Source of the DNA: Plantago elongata
Lineage: Eukaryota > Streptophyta > Magnoliopsida > Lamiales > Plantaginaceae
Reading direction: 5' to 3'
DNA length: 64,000 bases
NCBI GenBank assembly: GCA_036897095.1
Contig: JAYMSP010000074.1
Span: 27,450-91,449, forward strand
Under the pieces are notes generated by a model, which searched no databases, was not told where the DNA came from, and was given only the letters and a program-made list of their open reading frames with translations. The translations under genes and the position numbers were made by a program. Positions 45,501-58,268 of the stretch are shown piece by piece. Numbering within the stretch: the stretch's first letter is position 1; the number at the start of each line of letters is the position of its first letter.

Positions 45501-48500
45501 CAATCTCAACTATCTTTGTGAGGCTGAACACCCGAGGATCAGATGTAGATCTCAACTCGTCCATGGACACCTTGCAAAGAGCCTTAACAAAATCAACAAT
45601 TGCCTCACTGTTCAGCTTTTGGCTTCGTATGAATATGCGGTTTAGTTCACCAACTTGTTCCAACATGTTTAAGTTAGAGACCAAGTTGTTCATCTGTTCA
45701 GATGTTATTCCAGCTGTGGTAGCACCACCAACACCAGCACTATCATATGAGCCCCTCCTCAATGCTGAAGCTGCATTGTGCATCTTTCCTGCTCCTTTCT
45801 TTTTTAGAACAGGAAGAATATTTTTGCCCGGTTTCGCCTTGTCAAGATCATTTTGAGGTATCGCAAAGAAAGTGGCATCTGGGGGAGCACCCTCTCCCAA
45901 GAGATGCAAATGCTCAAACCGTGATATGCATGTTAAAATATGCTCCCATGCATCCTGTAAGTAATTACCATCCTCGTCTGCTATTGCAACTATGGCCTGT
46001 TAATGCAAGTTACAGATTAGGGTTGTTTGGAAGTTCCAAAGTGTGTAAACAGATGGTGCTATGAGTCTATGACCACTTCTATTCATAAGGCAATCAGCTT
46101 TTGTTTTAAACAATCATGATAGTATTTGTTTTTAATTGGAAGGATTTATCGATTTGTGTGAACCAGTTAAATTTGAGATATTTTGTTTGCTGAAAGAGAT
46201 ACATCATCAAAAGAGACGTTGCATGGTCGTAATTCACATGTTGCAACAATTCTAATCCAAACTAAATATACTCCAACTGGAAACTAGTAATGGTTAAATT
46301 AATTAGGGGGGGGCGGGGGGGGTTTAAAACTACTAATTAAGCAAGGGAATTGATAAACGAGAAGCCTTGTCAGTTCTCATTGAGTAAGTACCTTGATAGC
46401 ATCAATGTTTTTCTGTTTAATGTCTGCAGGAGAGTGAAGGGAAGTAAACTTTGCCAATGAAGTCAGAAAAGCGTCTCTATGAGTTTTCATGGACATTCCT
46501 GCTGTAACACGGATAGCACTACGAAAGCCTTCTAAACATAAGGCAATTATGATCTCGTCTTCGCTCTGGTCGAGAGGGACACTGAAGGCAGCCAGCATGG
46601 GCGCCCAACAAGCCTCCACCATAAACCTCAGGATCACGACATCTGTTGCTGGATAATAAATTGACCTAGAATTGCAATGAAATTTAAACATCAAGGGGGT
46701 ATCTAATTTGCTAAACTGTCTAGTACGAAAAGCAAAACACAGCCACTATTTATCAAACAAGTAAAACCTCCTCGATTTTAAGATGCAGACCTATATACAC
46801 GACCCACTACCCATAGAAGGAGAGCCCCACAGAACATAGATCATTCATATATAAGATAATATAATACAGTAAATATAAGAATAAAATGATAAAGATAAGT
46901 AACTATCAGAGTAAGAAAGGAAAGGAAAACGAAGCAAGGCATAAACCAGAAAGAGAGTTTGTCTCCAACAGTAAGTTAGCTCTTAGATGAATTGCAGCAG
47001 ATTCATACTAACTTACTCAGACTTGCGAGCTTTTTCTTTAAATTGTTCCTGCATGTGTCTCATGAGGTCATCACCAGTCTCCATATCTTCTCCACCTCGG
47101 TTACGGATCACAATATTAAGTATACTATCTAAACCCAAAACTCTGTTCGAGTTAACAGACTGTTTCTGTTGGATGGACAAATTTTCTTCTTTCATTTTAA
47201 TTTCATTTCTTGATATTCGCTCATACAATGATCTCAAGTACTCCTCTGGTAGATCTTTCCCATCATCAATGCCGCGGTTGTTCCTTATAAAATCCTCAGT
47301 CGACATCTGAAGATTCATTATGTAAAGTAAGCATTTTGATAGAAATATACTTTTCATGGAAAACATAGCCATCATATAGTTGAATGTTTGATCGGATGTA
47401 CCTTGTTCTTCACCATTGGATTATGGGCATCTGTGTTCAGCAGTATAACAGAGTAGGCCAGCACATAAGCAGTATCCGCACTTGAAAAGACCTTTGGATT
47501 ACATTTGCAGTATCGTTCAGCAAACTTTTCCATTATACGGTCAATCTTCTGTGCCTCACCAGGTAACCTAAAGCCCTGTAAGAAGACCCTGATTGCTTCA
47601 TCAAATTCCATGCCTTGGAAATCAAACGAATCAACATATGCATGCATCACTTTCAGCGATAAATCTTCTCTTTCACCCAAATAGTCCCCAATCAGAGATT
47701 TATTTAAACCAGATGCACTTTTGAGGAACGCTGCTATCTCTTCTGGTGAGCCTCCCACCTTATTTGCACTTATCAGGAACTCAATACCCTTCTTGGGTTT
47801 ACGGTTAAAAAGAGATATGCCTTCCTGCCATACATATTACATTAGATTGTATTAGTAATTGACTTGTGGCAGACAGAAGATGGATGAACAACAAGAAGTC
47901 AAAATTATAATTCACCTGAAGTTCGAGTTTATACGCACGCCGCTGCTCAATAGTTGAAACATCGGAAACTTCACTGGAGGCTTCAGATTGAGTATCTGAT
48001 GATTCAATGGGCTCATCATCATTTCCATTTACCATAGAGAGACTTCCAGCATCAGAGCTGCTGTCAGCCATCTCAAGTTTCTTTGGAGACTGAATATCTG
48101 GAATTCTCAATTGTTTGTTCATCCAATCACCCATGCATTTTAAAATAGCAACCAAGCATCTCATTGCTTCTAGCTTCAGTGCAACATCTTGAGGAGGCAG
48201 AAGTGTAGTCGAAACACCAGGTGGAACTCCTTGGCCAGTTTTGAGAAGTCCATTTACCATCCTATTATGCCAACAATGTAAAGAGCAAACTGGACATTAA
48301 ATTTAAACCAATAATTTTTTTATTTAAAACAAAAATACTGTTTCTTGGTTGTGTGCACAGAAGTTTTGACTTTAACAACCTAACTGATGGTCAGTGTATA
48401 ATGTGAGAGTACATTCAAGTGAATTAAATGGAAAAAAATGCAAATGACAGCGAGTTAAGAGATTCTTTTGTCTTAGCAAATGCAAGTAATGCACCAATAA

Positions 48501-51500
48501 CCCAATTTTACCTCTCGAATATGTTGGAAGCATTAACATCACAGTCATAGTTAAGGAATATGTCTATCAGAATTTGTGAATCCACACAGAGCTTCTCCAG
48601 AAACTTTAGCACTGTCATCTTCTGCTGAAAATTTGGTTGTGCAACATTTTCCAACACCCTAAGGACAATCATAGGAAAAAATACTCCAATTTCTGCCTTC
48701 AGTCCAGCTCTAAACCTTGAGACGAGGCTTATAAATATTGAACACGAAAGCTGGAAAACGATCATAAGGGTCGAAGCACTGTTCTTCAACAGTGAAAGGC
48801 ACAAGTACTGCTTTATAGCATCTAAAAATCTGTTAAAGAAAACAAAAATAAATCAGCGGATGAATAATGTTGAAAAATACCTCTAAACAGTAATGAAAGT
48901 CATAATAACAGCAAACAACATGAGAGATGAAGGAAAACAGTCAACTCTTGATACATCAAGGAATGTTTATTCTGACACTGAATCGGTGAAGACAAAGTCA
49001 TTAACCAAACCAACCAGAGTTTGAGGCTTAAACTGGTCAATGACAACTCATGCAAGTTGATGTTTCAGCTGGTCAATGGCATAGTATCCACATCAGACCT
49101 TTGCAGTACTAATAACTATCGATTTTTCATATCAGCAACAGCAGGTTTACAAAGAACACAGCAAAATCAAAATGTAAACATTACAGCTGGGTCCTATAAA
49201 ATCACATCATCAACAAACGTAAGAGCTAACAGATCAAAATATAATACTCCTTCCATCCCTAACATTCGGTTTCCGGCACTGATATTAAACTTTACTGTAA
49301 ATAAAGTTACTTGTTACTAGCTTCATTGACTTACTGTGTCGGAAGGGGATGAGATTTGTCCCAATGGTTCTTTTCTCTTGGTGAAAGATTCTCAAATATG
49401 TATTAAATCAAGGCAGAGATGATAAATAAGTACTGAACTAAACTGATACCCAAACATTAGAGGGTAGTGGTGGAACTTTGCCATGGTACAGAGTCTCAAT
49501 TTGTTTGACAGGTAATTCTGAACCATCCTCTAGAGGGATTTTACACCATACGATGTATGTATTACACCACCAAGATGTGAACATCCTCTAATTTTCATGC
49601 AAACATGTAGGACGGATACTTTTTACTACACAGTTGATAGTCCAGGGCATATTGCAAGGAAAATTATTCCTTTGGACTTCTTGGTAGTCAGTGAAGACTC
49701 GCCTCCCTAGATCCAACAGTTATAGTTACTCAGTACGGAACAGATAGCTAATGAACTTAAACCTATAGCCTAATAACGCAGCTGCTAATCTTTCTTCCAG
49801 TTACATGGAGCTAATCAAGAGAGCCAAAAGTATTAAACTATAAATTGATTTACTAGTTTGAGAAAGCACAATGAACTTTTCTTTTGAACCTAGAAAATAT
49901 TCACATATATTGTTGTGACTACCGGATGTCCAATGAGTTCCCCTATGTTTCAAATTTTCGCATGCCATACGAGCATTGAGACATTAAAGCAAAATGGGTA
50001 AATAGTAACTCAGCTGGAAACATGCAGAAAATCCTAGAAAGTTGATTCTTAGGTACTATTATTGTGCTACTTCTTCAAAGAATTTCAGACTCTGAAGTTA
50101 ATGTAGTTGACTACTTCAGATGAGAGGTTCTGTTGTCTAAAATTATGCTAGGAATTAGTAGTTGCAGTCTATTCTATCAGATAATTGTAGACCATGACGC
50201 AGCATATCAGAGCTAACTAATCATGATGAGTGGTTTTTCTCAACCAGGGCAATCTAGATTGCACCATTGACTACAATACTAATGATAGATAAAGTGACCA
50301 CAGAGTGTAACAGAATTACTTAAATCTATAGAAAGTCAGCGGAAAAAACACCTCACACTAGTGTAACTTTGGGAGGTGGTTCCAAGTACTTGGGTGGTGG
50401 GTGGTGGGTGCTGTTGTGGTTATTTTCCTAAGAATTTTAATTTAAACAGACTGGGAAACAACACTAAAGAAATAACTGGATATAAATCAGATTTAAAACT
50501 TATGTTGCACATCAAATACCTTTCACTGGTCCTAAACACTGCACCAGCATTCTCTAACAAAATCTTGAGCAACTCCAGTGCCAAAATCTTCCCCTTCATT
50601 GCCTGAGGATCTGCAGCAGCCTCCTTAGGCGGAGTCTTCATTGAGAGCTTGCACAAAGCCCGGAAAACCAGGAAAGCATCCCTCCTTAGCTTATTCCCAA
50701 TCTGAACCTCCAAATCATCCTCCCTTTCAATTTCACCATCTGCCAGCTCTCCCTTCCTCCCCTCCAATGCTGTCTTATACATACTGATCTCCCAATACTT
50801 AGCATCCAACATATCCTTGTCCGTCGAATCCAACAAATCAGCTGGATTCGTACCCTCCACTGTCGAAGTCTTAGTCTCAAATGCCCCATCATGCGCCCCA
50901 ACACCCAATCCTACCGCACTCCTCGGCGTGCCAGGACTAAAAACTCCGTCAATATCCTGCATTATCTTAGTAATAAACCCCTGCACAAACACCATCGAAC
51001 CATCAGGATCCGCCTTCTCCACCGGCTCCATAAGCTCCGCAACCACAATCGGCTGCATAGGCACCGTCGACGAATCCGCCTCCATCCTCCTAAACACAAT
51101 AACCAGCATCTGAACCAACGAAGCCTTCGCCGTCGTCTGATTCACCACATTCTTACTATTCAAATAAATATCATAACAAGTCCTCACCACCTGCAACAAA
51201 CAATCACCGTGTATCCTCAACGACACCGATGTCACAGCTGACAACAACGCCTTGATCACCAACAACTCCGCCAAATCATCCCCTAAATCATGACACTTAC
51301 AAACCGAATCGATCAATTTCGACAGCAGCTTCGAATCGGCACCCAATCCCGACGGGTCCGCCTCGCCGTGCAAGTACCCGTGCGCAATCAATTTCTGCAC
51401 CGCATCGAGAGCAGGCTCCGACACCTTGAGGTAATTCGTCAACAACGCATTGATCAGAGGACTCAACAGGATATCGCAATCATGCAATGGCAAATCGAGC

Positions 51501-51712
51501 AGAACACCAGGAGAAGAAGCCGAATCGGGATCGGATTGAGTGGACGGAGAAGTAGGAGGTGAGGTAGGGGTAGGGTTTTGGAGGTAATCGATGACTGATT
51601 TGCACTCAGCGGCGAGTTTGGAGTGTTTCCGCCAGGAAGCGTTTTTGACGATCTTGTCGAGTGACGGAAGCAGGACCTGAGAGAGGCGGGAATCGGCTTC
51701 CGAAGAAGCCAT
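42544..51712 (-). CDS. BIG2: BIG-type large ARF-GEF (brefeldin A-inhibited GEF family), 11 exons, 1772 aa
   Basis: These proteins activate ARF GTPases at the trans-Golgi. Exons on the minus strand: 51712-50520, 48829-48512, 48261-47916, 47824-47402, 47306-47017, 46665-46392, 45996-45500, 45374-45053, 44939-44579, 44474-43792, 43155-42544. Every junction keeps phase. The N-terminal DCB region starts [21 protein letters not shown] conserved stretch with [12 protein letters not shown] and [14 protein letters not shown] precedes the HUS region. The Sec7 domain (about 625-815) has the catalytic glutamate in [12 protein letters not shown] (E709) and [13 protein letters not shown] (744-756). HDS regions follow to the end SMESL...GPVLLRSC. 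The overall match is closest to Arabidopsis BIG1/BIG2; the BIG2 symbol is provisional. Intron 1 is 1.7 kb. The position that sets brefeldin response is Leu747. Confidence 0.93.
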
Positions 51713-54700
51713 TCCCGGAGAGTGCGGTGGAGATGGGGGTAGAATGGTAAATTTGGAGGATGGTGGTGGTGGTGGATCTGGAGAAATGTGGAGGAGTGGT
51801 GGTGGAGTGGGGAGTTTACGAGAGGGTAAATGACGAGGATGCCCTTGTGGGGTTGACTGTTAAGAGGGAGATTTGGATTTGAGTGAGTGAGACTGATGGA
51901 CTAGTTATGAGATCTGGGAGGAACCAAATCTCTTATTTTTATTTCTACTCATTGGGAAATCAAGATTGATTTGGATTGTCTAGACAAGATTGGGGAAAGG
52001 AGAAATATAGTAGATGCAAATGTGCTTATTTAACATGGGGAAATCTTGGTAATATGGTTGTATTAATTTTCCTAATGAGTAATTGTTATGATATTTCTAG
52101 AAGACTTGTTAGGGGAAGATTTGGGAAATATAAAGTTTGTTCAACTATTAAATAAAAAATTGAATCAAATAAATAATTATAAAACTTGTTTCCTTATGAA
52201 TTTCAGTCAGACTTATTAAATAAATTAATTTTAAACTAATCTCCAAGTGATATGTTAAACTAACGATTTTATCATTGTTTATATAATTTATCTTTTTATG
52301 TGTGTACATATTGAAAAACTTCTCAATTGGTCATTAATTTTAATATAATTTAAAATATTTATATTTTACTTTAAATTATAATGGATCAAATCATAAAAGT
52401 AAATATGCATCATGGTCTTTTGACTAATACTAGCAATTACATTTAATCTCTTTAAGACCTTGGGGCAGTGCAATCACCCATCTAAAATGGGTCTCATTGC
52501 AACTAAATTGATAAAATTTCATCCCATAATCACCTTAATGGCAGTTTGACCTATCTTTACTTTAGCTAATCAGCATGTGTTTGTTGATTGGGATCGAAGC
52601 AAGTGCATTTTGGTATTTTGCCTCGTTATATTGTCCTTGTGTATATTTTAAGTCAAAGTTAAAGTACCCCTCTAGGGTATGATAAATATTTGTTTGCACA
52701 CTAATGTTTTCATTCAATTGTGCAGTGAATCATGAATTTCACAGATGCACCTGGCGAAAAGAAGACTAGCACAGCAGCATACGTGCCCGTTTATTTTTTA
52801 TAAAAACTAGAGTCCTACAATATTGTATATTAATTGTGCAGTTTTATGTGTAATTTGAATATTTTATTTAATATGAATTATGTATTGTTGTATATTAATT
52901 ATGTGTCTGGATTTTTTTTTATCGGAACTCTCGAGACTTTTTAAATGTTGAAGAAAAATTCTTTTTCGGCTCTAATCGTCTTACTTTAGGAAGGTTTAGC
53001 GGGCCAATGCCATTCGATTTTCTGAAATATGGCCAGTGACCAAGTGTTATCCAACTGGGCCATGAGCCCACTAGTAGAATTTTCTCCCGCTCAAGCCCAT
53101 TCCATAAGAACTGGTACGTATCGGGATACAGTGGATATTTCATAAATACAATCAACTACGATTGGGGAATCCCGAACTTGTCCCTCCCGATGTAATGACT
53201 AATGAGTATTTAAGGATTGGACTCTTTCAATGTAAATCCCTGGAAGTTTACTATATGTTCGGAATGGAATAAAAATGAAAATTTATTGTATCACTCAATT
53301 GTTCATGCTTCTTTTTCCCTCATTATGAAGTGTTTCCTCATCTTGTTTTAATAATCATACTAATATACAAAACTCCAAAACCTCACTATATTAAGTATGA
53401 ACTCTAAAATTTATAATAAAATTAGTGGTTGTTTGGTATAGAATTTGTATTTGAATAGTAAAGAATTGATGAATAATAACTAAATCGTAATTGAGTTGTT
53501 AAAACTAATGTTTAGTATAGAATTGTAATTATATATAGGGTATTGTAGGTTTGTTATATTTGTTGTGTAAGAGAAAAATAATTTGTGTAAGTAATGTGTG
53601 ATAGTTTAATTGGTTAATAATTGATTTTAAGTTTGTCGTAATAAGATGATTGGTTGCATATAGTTGAAATTTATTCATTAGTATGATTGTAGTATTAGAC
53701 TAATTAGTTTGGAAATAAGAGAGGATAAAGAAGGCTAGAGAGAAAATAGTTGAATTGTAGTTTAATTCTACCAAATTAATTAACTACTTAATTGGAATGG
53801 TAGGCTAAACACTAAGTGGCTAATTCTCAATTATAATTGAATTAAAATTTTAAGCCAAACTAAATTATAAACTATAATTAAGTAGAATTATATCAAATTG
53901 AAGTAGTTTTAAGTCGAAATAAACCGATTCTAAGTGGCAAGATTAGTAAATAAGTGATGTTCTAAGACCACATAGGGTAGTTCCAAGCCTAACATCTGTC
54001 AAAAAGGACAGAGCAGGTCCGAAGCAAAGAAAAATTGTTGACCAAAAGATCCACCCATTGGTCCCCTTCTACCCCACATGACTTCATTTCTCCATTTCCT
54101 TTCCATTTTTCTTCTCATTCAAACTGTAAATGGTAAAATATTTATTTCTCCATTCAAAAGCACTTTTGGCCTTTCCCATGTTTTACTATAATCACATTAC
54201 TTCCTCTATGACCAATTTTTAAATTTTAACATAACAAACAAAATAGAAGTAAAATATTGGTATATTTCTACTTTACTTTCTCTTTTTTTTTTTTCTTTCT
54301 CAACCTTGTCCTTGCCTTTATAAACTGAAAATCTTGCATCATTTTTCCCCTTCCAGTAAATTTTTAGTTTTAGGAATTGAGCTGTAAAACAAGTGTGTAC
54401 GTGTACTCTCTTCTTCACTACTGATACAAGCAAGATCAAAGGTTAATCAAGGTGAGAAAAATGAAAGCTTTTTCTTGTTCTTTACTAGTTTAAATACTGA
54501 AATTTGTTGTCTTTTTTTTTTTTTTAATGTAATTTGGCCTCATTCAGAAATACTGTTGTTCAAGAAATCATTTATTTTTCGTTGTTTAGTTTTCTGTTTT
54601 TTAACAAGTTGTGATCAGGAGCAAGATTTTTGTCTTTTCATTCTGTTTGAGGGTAAAGATTCGAGCCCTGAATGTCCAAAAGAACAGAAAGAATGACTGT

Positions 54701-55030
54701 TGTTTGATGGAATGTATTTGACGCCTTTACCTATCGTAGGCCTAAAGTTGGTATGATTTAATTTGAGGGTCTATTTTTTGTCCATTATAGAATTGATGCT
54801 CACTTGCCTAATTGAAATTTGAAACTATTGATTTTGACTTGTGAAATGTTAGAGCTTTTAGCTTCTTGCATCTACATTTGCTATATATGTGTATTGCCTC
54901 TGTACTTCAATTTTTATTGTTTTTTGTTTGTCTGAATGCTTTGGAATTATCTTTGTTTACGTGGCCGGTTAATCTGTAGTGAAATCGAGTTCTTGCATTT
55001 TAGGAATATAGTCTTTGGATTTGATCATCT
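51713..55030. other. Intergenic between divergent BIG and AHL genes
   Basis: It begins with the BIG 5' leader and promoter and ends with the AHL leader (CT-rich, T-runs at 54280-54300 and 54510-54525). MITE-related DNA lies at 53425-53820 and an AATTGAA-family copy at 53826-53930. An intron within the AHL 5' UTR is possible (GGTGAGAAAA near 54450). No gene recognised. Confidence 0.5.
53425..53820. mobile_element. Possible MITE related to the Tourist-like family
   Basis: GTGGTTGTTTGGTATAG follows TTA at 53422-53424. The interior TTTAGTATAGAATTGTAATT, then GGGTATTGTAGGTTTGTTATA, matches the inside of 11583-11824 in reverse. The right terminus (CTAAACACTAAGTGGC) is only a weak inverted match, so the boundaries are uncertain. 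Confidence 0.4.
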
Positions 55031-58000
55031 ATGGAGTCTGGAAAAGGAGGTGCTCCTGAGGTGACAGTATCTGCTGCACCTGGTGCTCAAATGAGTTATC
55101 ATGTTGCACCACAGCCTGAGGGGACAGTAGCTGTTGGTGCTCAATCAAGCTATCATGTCGCGCCACAAACCGGAACCCCAGAGCCTGGAATGCAGCTAGT
55201 TCCTTATCCTGTGACGTCTGCCGGTCCAACCTCGGAGAAGAAGAAGAGGGGTCGGCCAAGGAAGTATTTGCCAGGCGACTTATCAACTGGCAGGGCGATT
55301 CCTGTGCCCTTGTCGTCTTCTGCTCCTCCTGGGACAGGAAAGTCTTATACGGGGGAGGAAAGACCTAATGTTTCACGATCAGTGAATCCAGAGAAGAAGC
55401 ATAAGAGCAAAGTAGGAGCTGAGAAATTAGGTAATTTGAAATTGTTGTCCTGTTTTACGTTTGGAATACCTGATTAATGTGCATATTATGGAAAGTGCAT
55501 TTAGTTTGAATTTTGATAAAAATAAATGTTGTTTACTGTGTTGTCATTTTACTGTATTTTATAGCTCTTTGCTAGTTTATGTTCAGCCCTCTAGTTTATC
55601 TGAAAACTGACTGTGTAAACTCTTCATGCCAAAGTTTGTTAGATCACTGGTGAGTAATATTTTAACGGACTTCACATATTCACGGGAATGTTTCTGACAT
55701 GTGTATCAAGCATCGGAAGATGTACAAAATCAACTAGGACAGTGAGCAACAGCCGAGGGAGTTAATGAAAATATAACATGATTCTTTTTCCTTACCTCCA
55801 CATGTTAACATGTAATTTTATGTTGTGGCGTATCCGAATGCTAAAATGTTCTTAACTATATAGATAGAAACCGTTATTTTTCGGGTCAGATAGATCTGTG
55901 TGTTAGTTCTAGCTTGATGATGATGGGCTATCGAAGTTTATATCTTAATTAATCATTTGACGAAGAAAATAGTGAAATCATTTCTCTGTTTTGGAAGCTT
56001 AATATGGTCAAGTAACTTTGCTACATGTTCTTGTAATGGTCTTTCCATCTGGTGGTGATTTTTCGTCTGCGTAGGAACTTTTTTGATATTATTTTCACTA
56101 CCTTTATTTGTCCATTAATACTCGCCGAATTTGGACTTGTTATGTTTTAATTTGGCAGTTACTAATATTTGCTAGTCAAGCTGACCTTTTGGAGACCAAG
56201 ATGTGTTTTCTGCATGCCTCTTGTGTTATGTCAGTGTGAATTACCTCTTGATGAGTTTTTCTGTAGTAACAGACAATCTCTGAATTTCCTTTGGGAACTA
56301 TAACAACCTGCATTTTTTGCCGTGTAATTTTTTTTGGAGTATTTAGAATATTGATTTGACATTTTTTTATAAAACTGGTTTCTTATAAGCAGCCGACTGG
56401 GTCACAGAACCAGTGAAACCATTTTTACAGCCTGTCAAGTGTAAAAGAGTAAAAGTATACTTGGCTTAATTGATCTTACGTTATCATCTATCCAGCTTGC
56501 TTCTATTCTTACTGATTGTTTAGAATTCAGAGGAAATGAAAATTCAATCAGACTTCCGATATATACATCTGATTTTTTTTCCCCATAATTTTGCAGATGA
56601 TGTTGTGGATTGTTCAACAGGCTCGTGTTTTGCACCGCATGTGCTCACTATCAACGAAGGAGAGGTATGTTTGGCAGTAAAGCATTTTAGTGAAGTTGCT
56701 GATATCTTGAAGTATAGCTGTATAATGTCCGGTTTCTAAATGGTTCTATATGTTCTTTTTATTATGGACTTATGGTTACTCAAATATGAGGTCAGGCTAT
56801 CTTGTTTCTATATGAAGGTCTTCTTGACTGAACGTTATTTTTGTTAGGCTTTCTATCTCAAGGAGACTCTATTTTGTAAACAAGAAGGTTACATAATAAT
56901 AATTGTGAACGACTTCCTTTTATGGCTTAAAGATATTATCCACCAAAGTTTCCATCTCAGTATGTACAAACTCATGAAGTCATGGTTGGATGATTCCCTT
57001 AATTAATGAAGCATCATTTTCTCTCTGATTTCTGTAATTTATTATCGCATCTTGTTATTTGTGCTATTGTAGTTGACCTTGTATTCCCCCTTTATTTTCC
57101 TTCTTTGTGGCAGATCAATGCGCTCTGCTGTTCTTAACTGATTTATTATTTCTTAGGACATCATGTCAAAAATAACAGAATTCGCTCTACAAGGCCCACG
57201 GTCAGTTTGTGTGGTGTCTGCCAGTGGAACAGTATCACACGTAACAATTCGGCATCCTGTTAACACAGGAGACACTCTGAGATATGAGGTTTGCTTTGAT
57301 CTTTTCAAGTATTTTACTACATGTACATGATATTATGGTTAGCTTGGAGCGTAAAAGAATCCGCATTTCTGCGCTATTTTACCAGTGAACTATGCATTAA
57401 CTGGATCTTTGTTTTGCGCATTTTCTACTTTTCAACACTCCACTTTAACAACCCCCAAAGTTTTACATGTGACTTGCTGATATTTAATACACCTCAAGGT
57501 TGCTTCTAATAAAAACTCACATTCTAGGGTCTTTTCGAAATACTTACCTTCAGTGGATCATTCACTCCAGCAGACCTGCCAGATTCCCATTTGGGAAGAT
57601 CGGGACTCATGTCCATTAGTTTGTCTGGCCAGGATGGCCGTGTTATTGGTGGAGTCATTTCAGGAATGACCATTGCTGCCAGTCCTGTGAAGGTAACTTT
57701 TTTTACTATACCTAGAACTGCTTGGTTCTATATGAATTTTTGACAAAAATCGTGTTGCTTCAGTGTTGACGTGCTATTTGGAAAACTGTAAATTAGCAAT
57801 TATGCTACCAAGATGTAGTCACAATGCATTAAGGTACCAACAGACAAAAGCCACACCTTCTCAGTAAGCTAAGAACCTAACTTTATGGAAGTGGATATAA
57901 GTGACATGAAACTAATTGCACTGAAAGTAGATATTGTTGATAGAATGAGTGAACAACACTCAGTTTGCGAGAATCTATTGCGCATGATAATTCCTAATCG

Positions 58001-58268
58001 TGTTCGCAAATCATATCAGGCCACTATAGTGAGTTTCTTGCAACCAAACTTGCAAGATTCGAAGCCAAAGAAGCAAAGGGCGGTCCCTACATTTGCAACT
58101 GACATGGCAGGTCTAAGTGGTACACCTCCACCAATGTTGGAGAAAACAACCTCCAGCACCGTGCAAGCCCCTGGCTGCTCGACATCTCACAATGCAGTTA
58201 ACTGGGCACCCATTTCTGAGAGGCCCACGAAGACCGCAGACATTAACATACCTCTACAGAGAGGTTGA
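55031..58268 (+). CDS. AHL protein with introns, AT-hook plus PPC/DUF296 domain, 5 exons, 337 aa
   Basis: A second nuclear AT-hook PPC protein, from the intron-containing clade B. Exons: 55031-55430, 56597-56664, 57157-57288, 57528-57692, 58020-58268. The N-terminus carries an imperfect repeat (GAQMSYHVAPQ and GAQSSYHVAPQ). A type-II AT-hook, KKKRGRPRKY, spans residues 71-80. A Lys-rich stretch, PEKKHKSKVGAEKL, takes the place of a second hook. The PPC domain (about 145-275) includes PRSVCVVSASGTVSHVTIR and GLFEILTFSGSF. The GRFEIL box of the family reads GLFEIL here (201-206), with Leu for Arg. The C-terminus is a Ser/Pro/Thr-rich tail. No damage is seen. Exon 5 was placed at an AG acceptor (58018-58019) that restores frame. 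Confidence 0.92.

Noticed and set aside
57885-58268. A longer in-frame start for the last AHL exon
   Set aside because: The first 45 codons are intron sequence; the AG acceptor at 58018-58019 joins the previous exon in frame and gives the expected PPC continuation.
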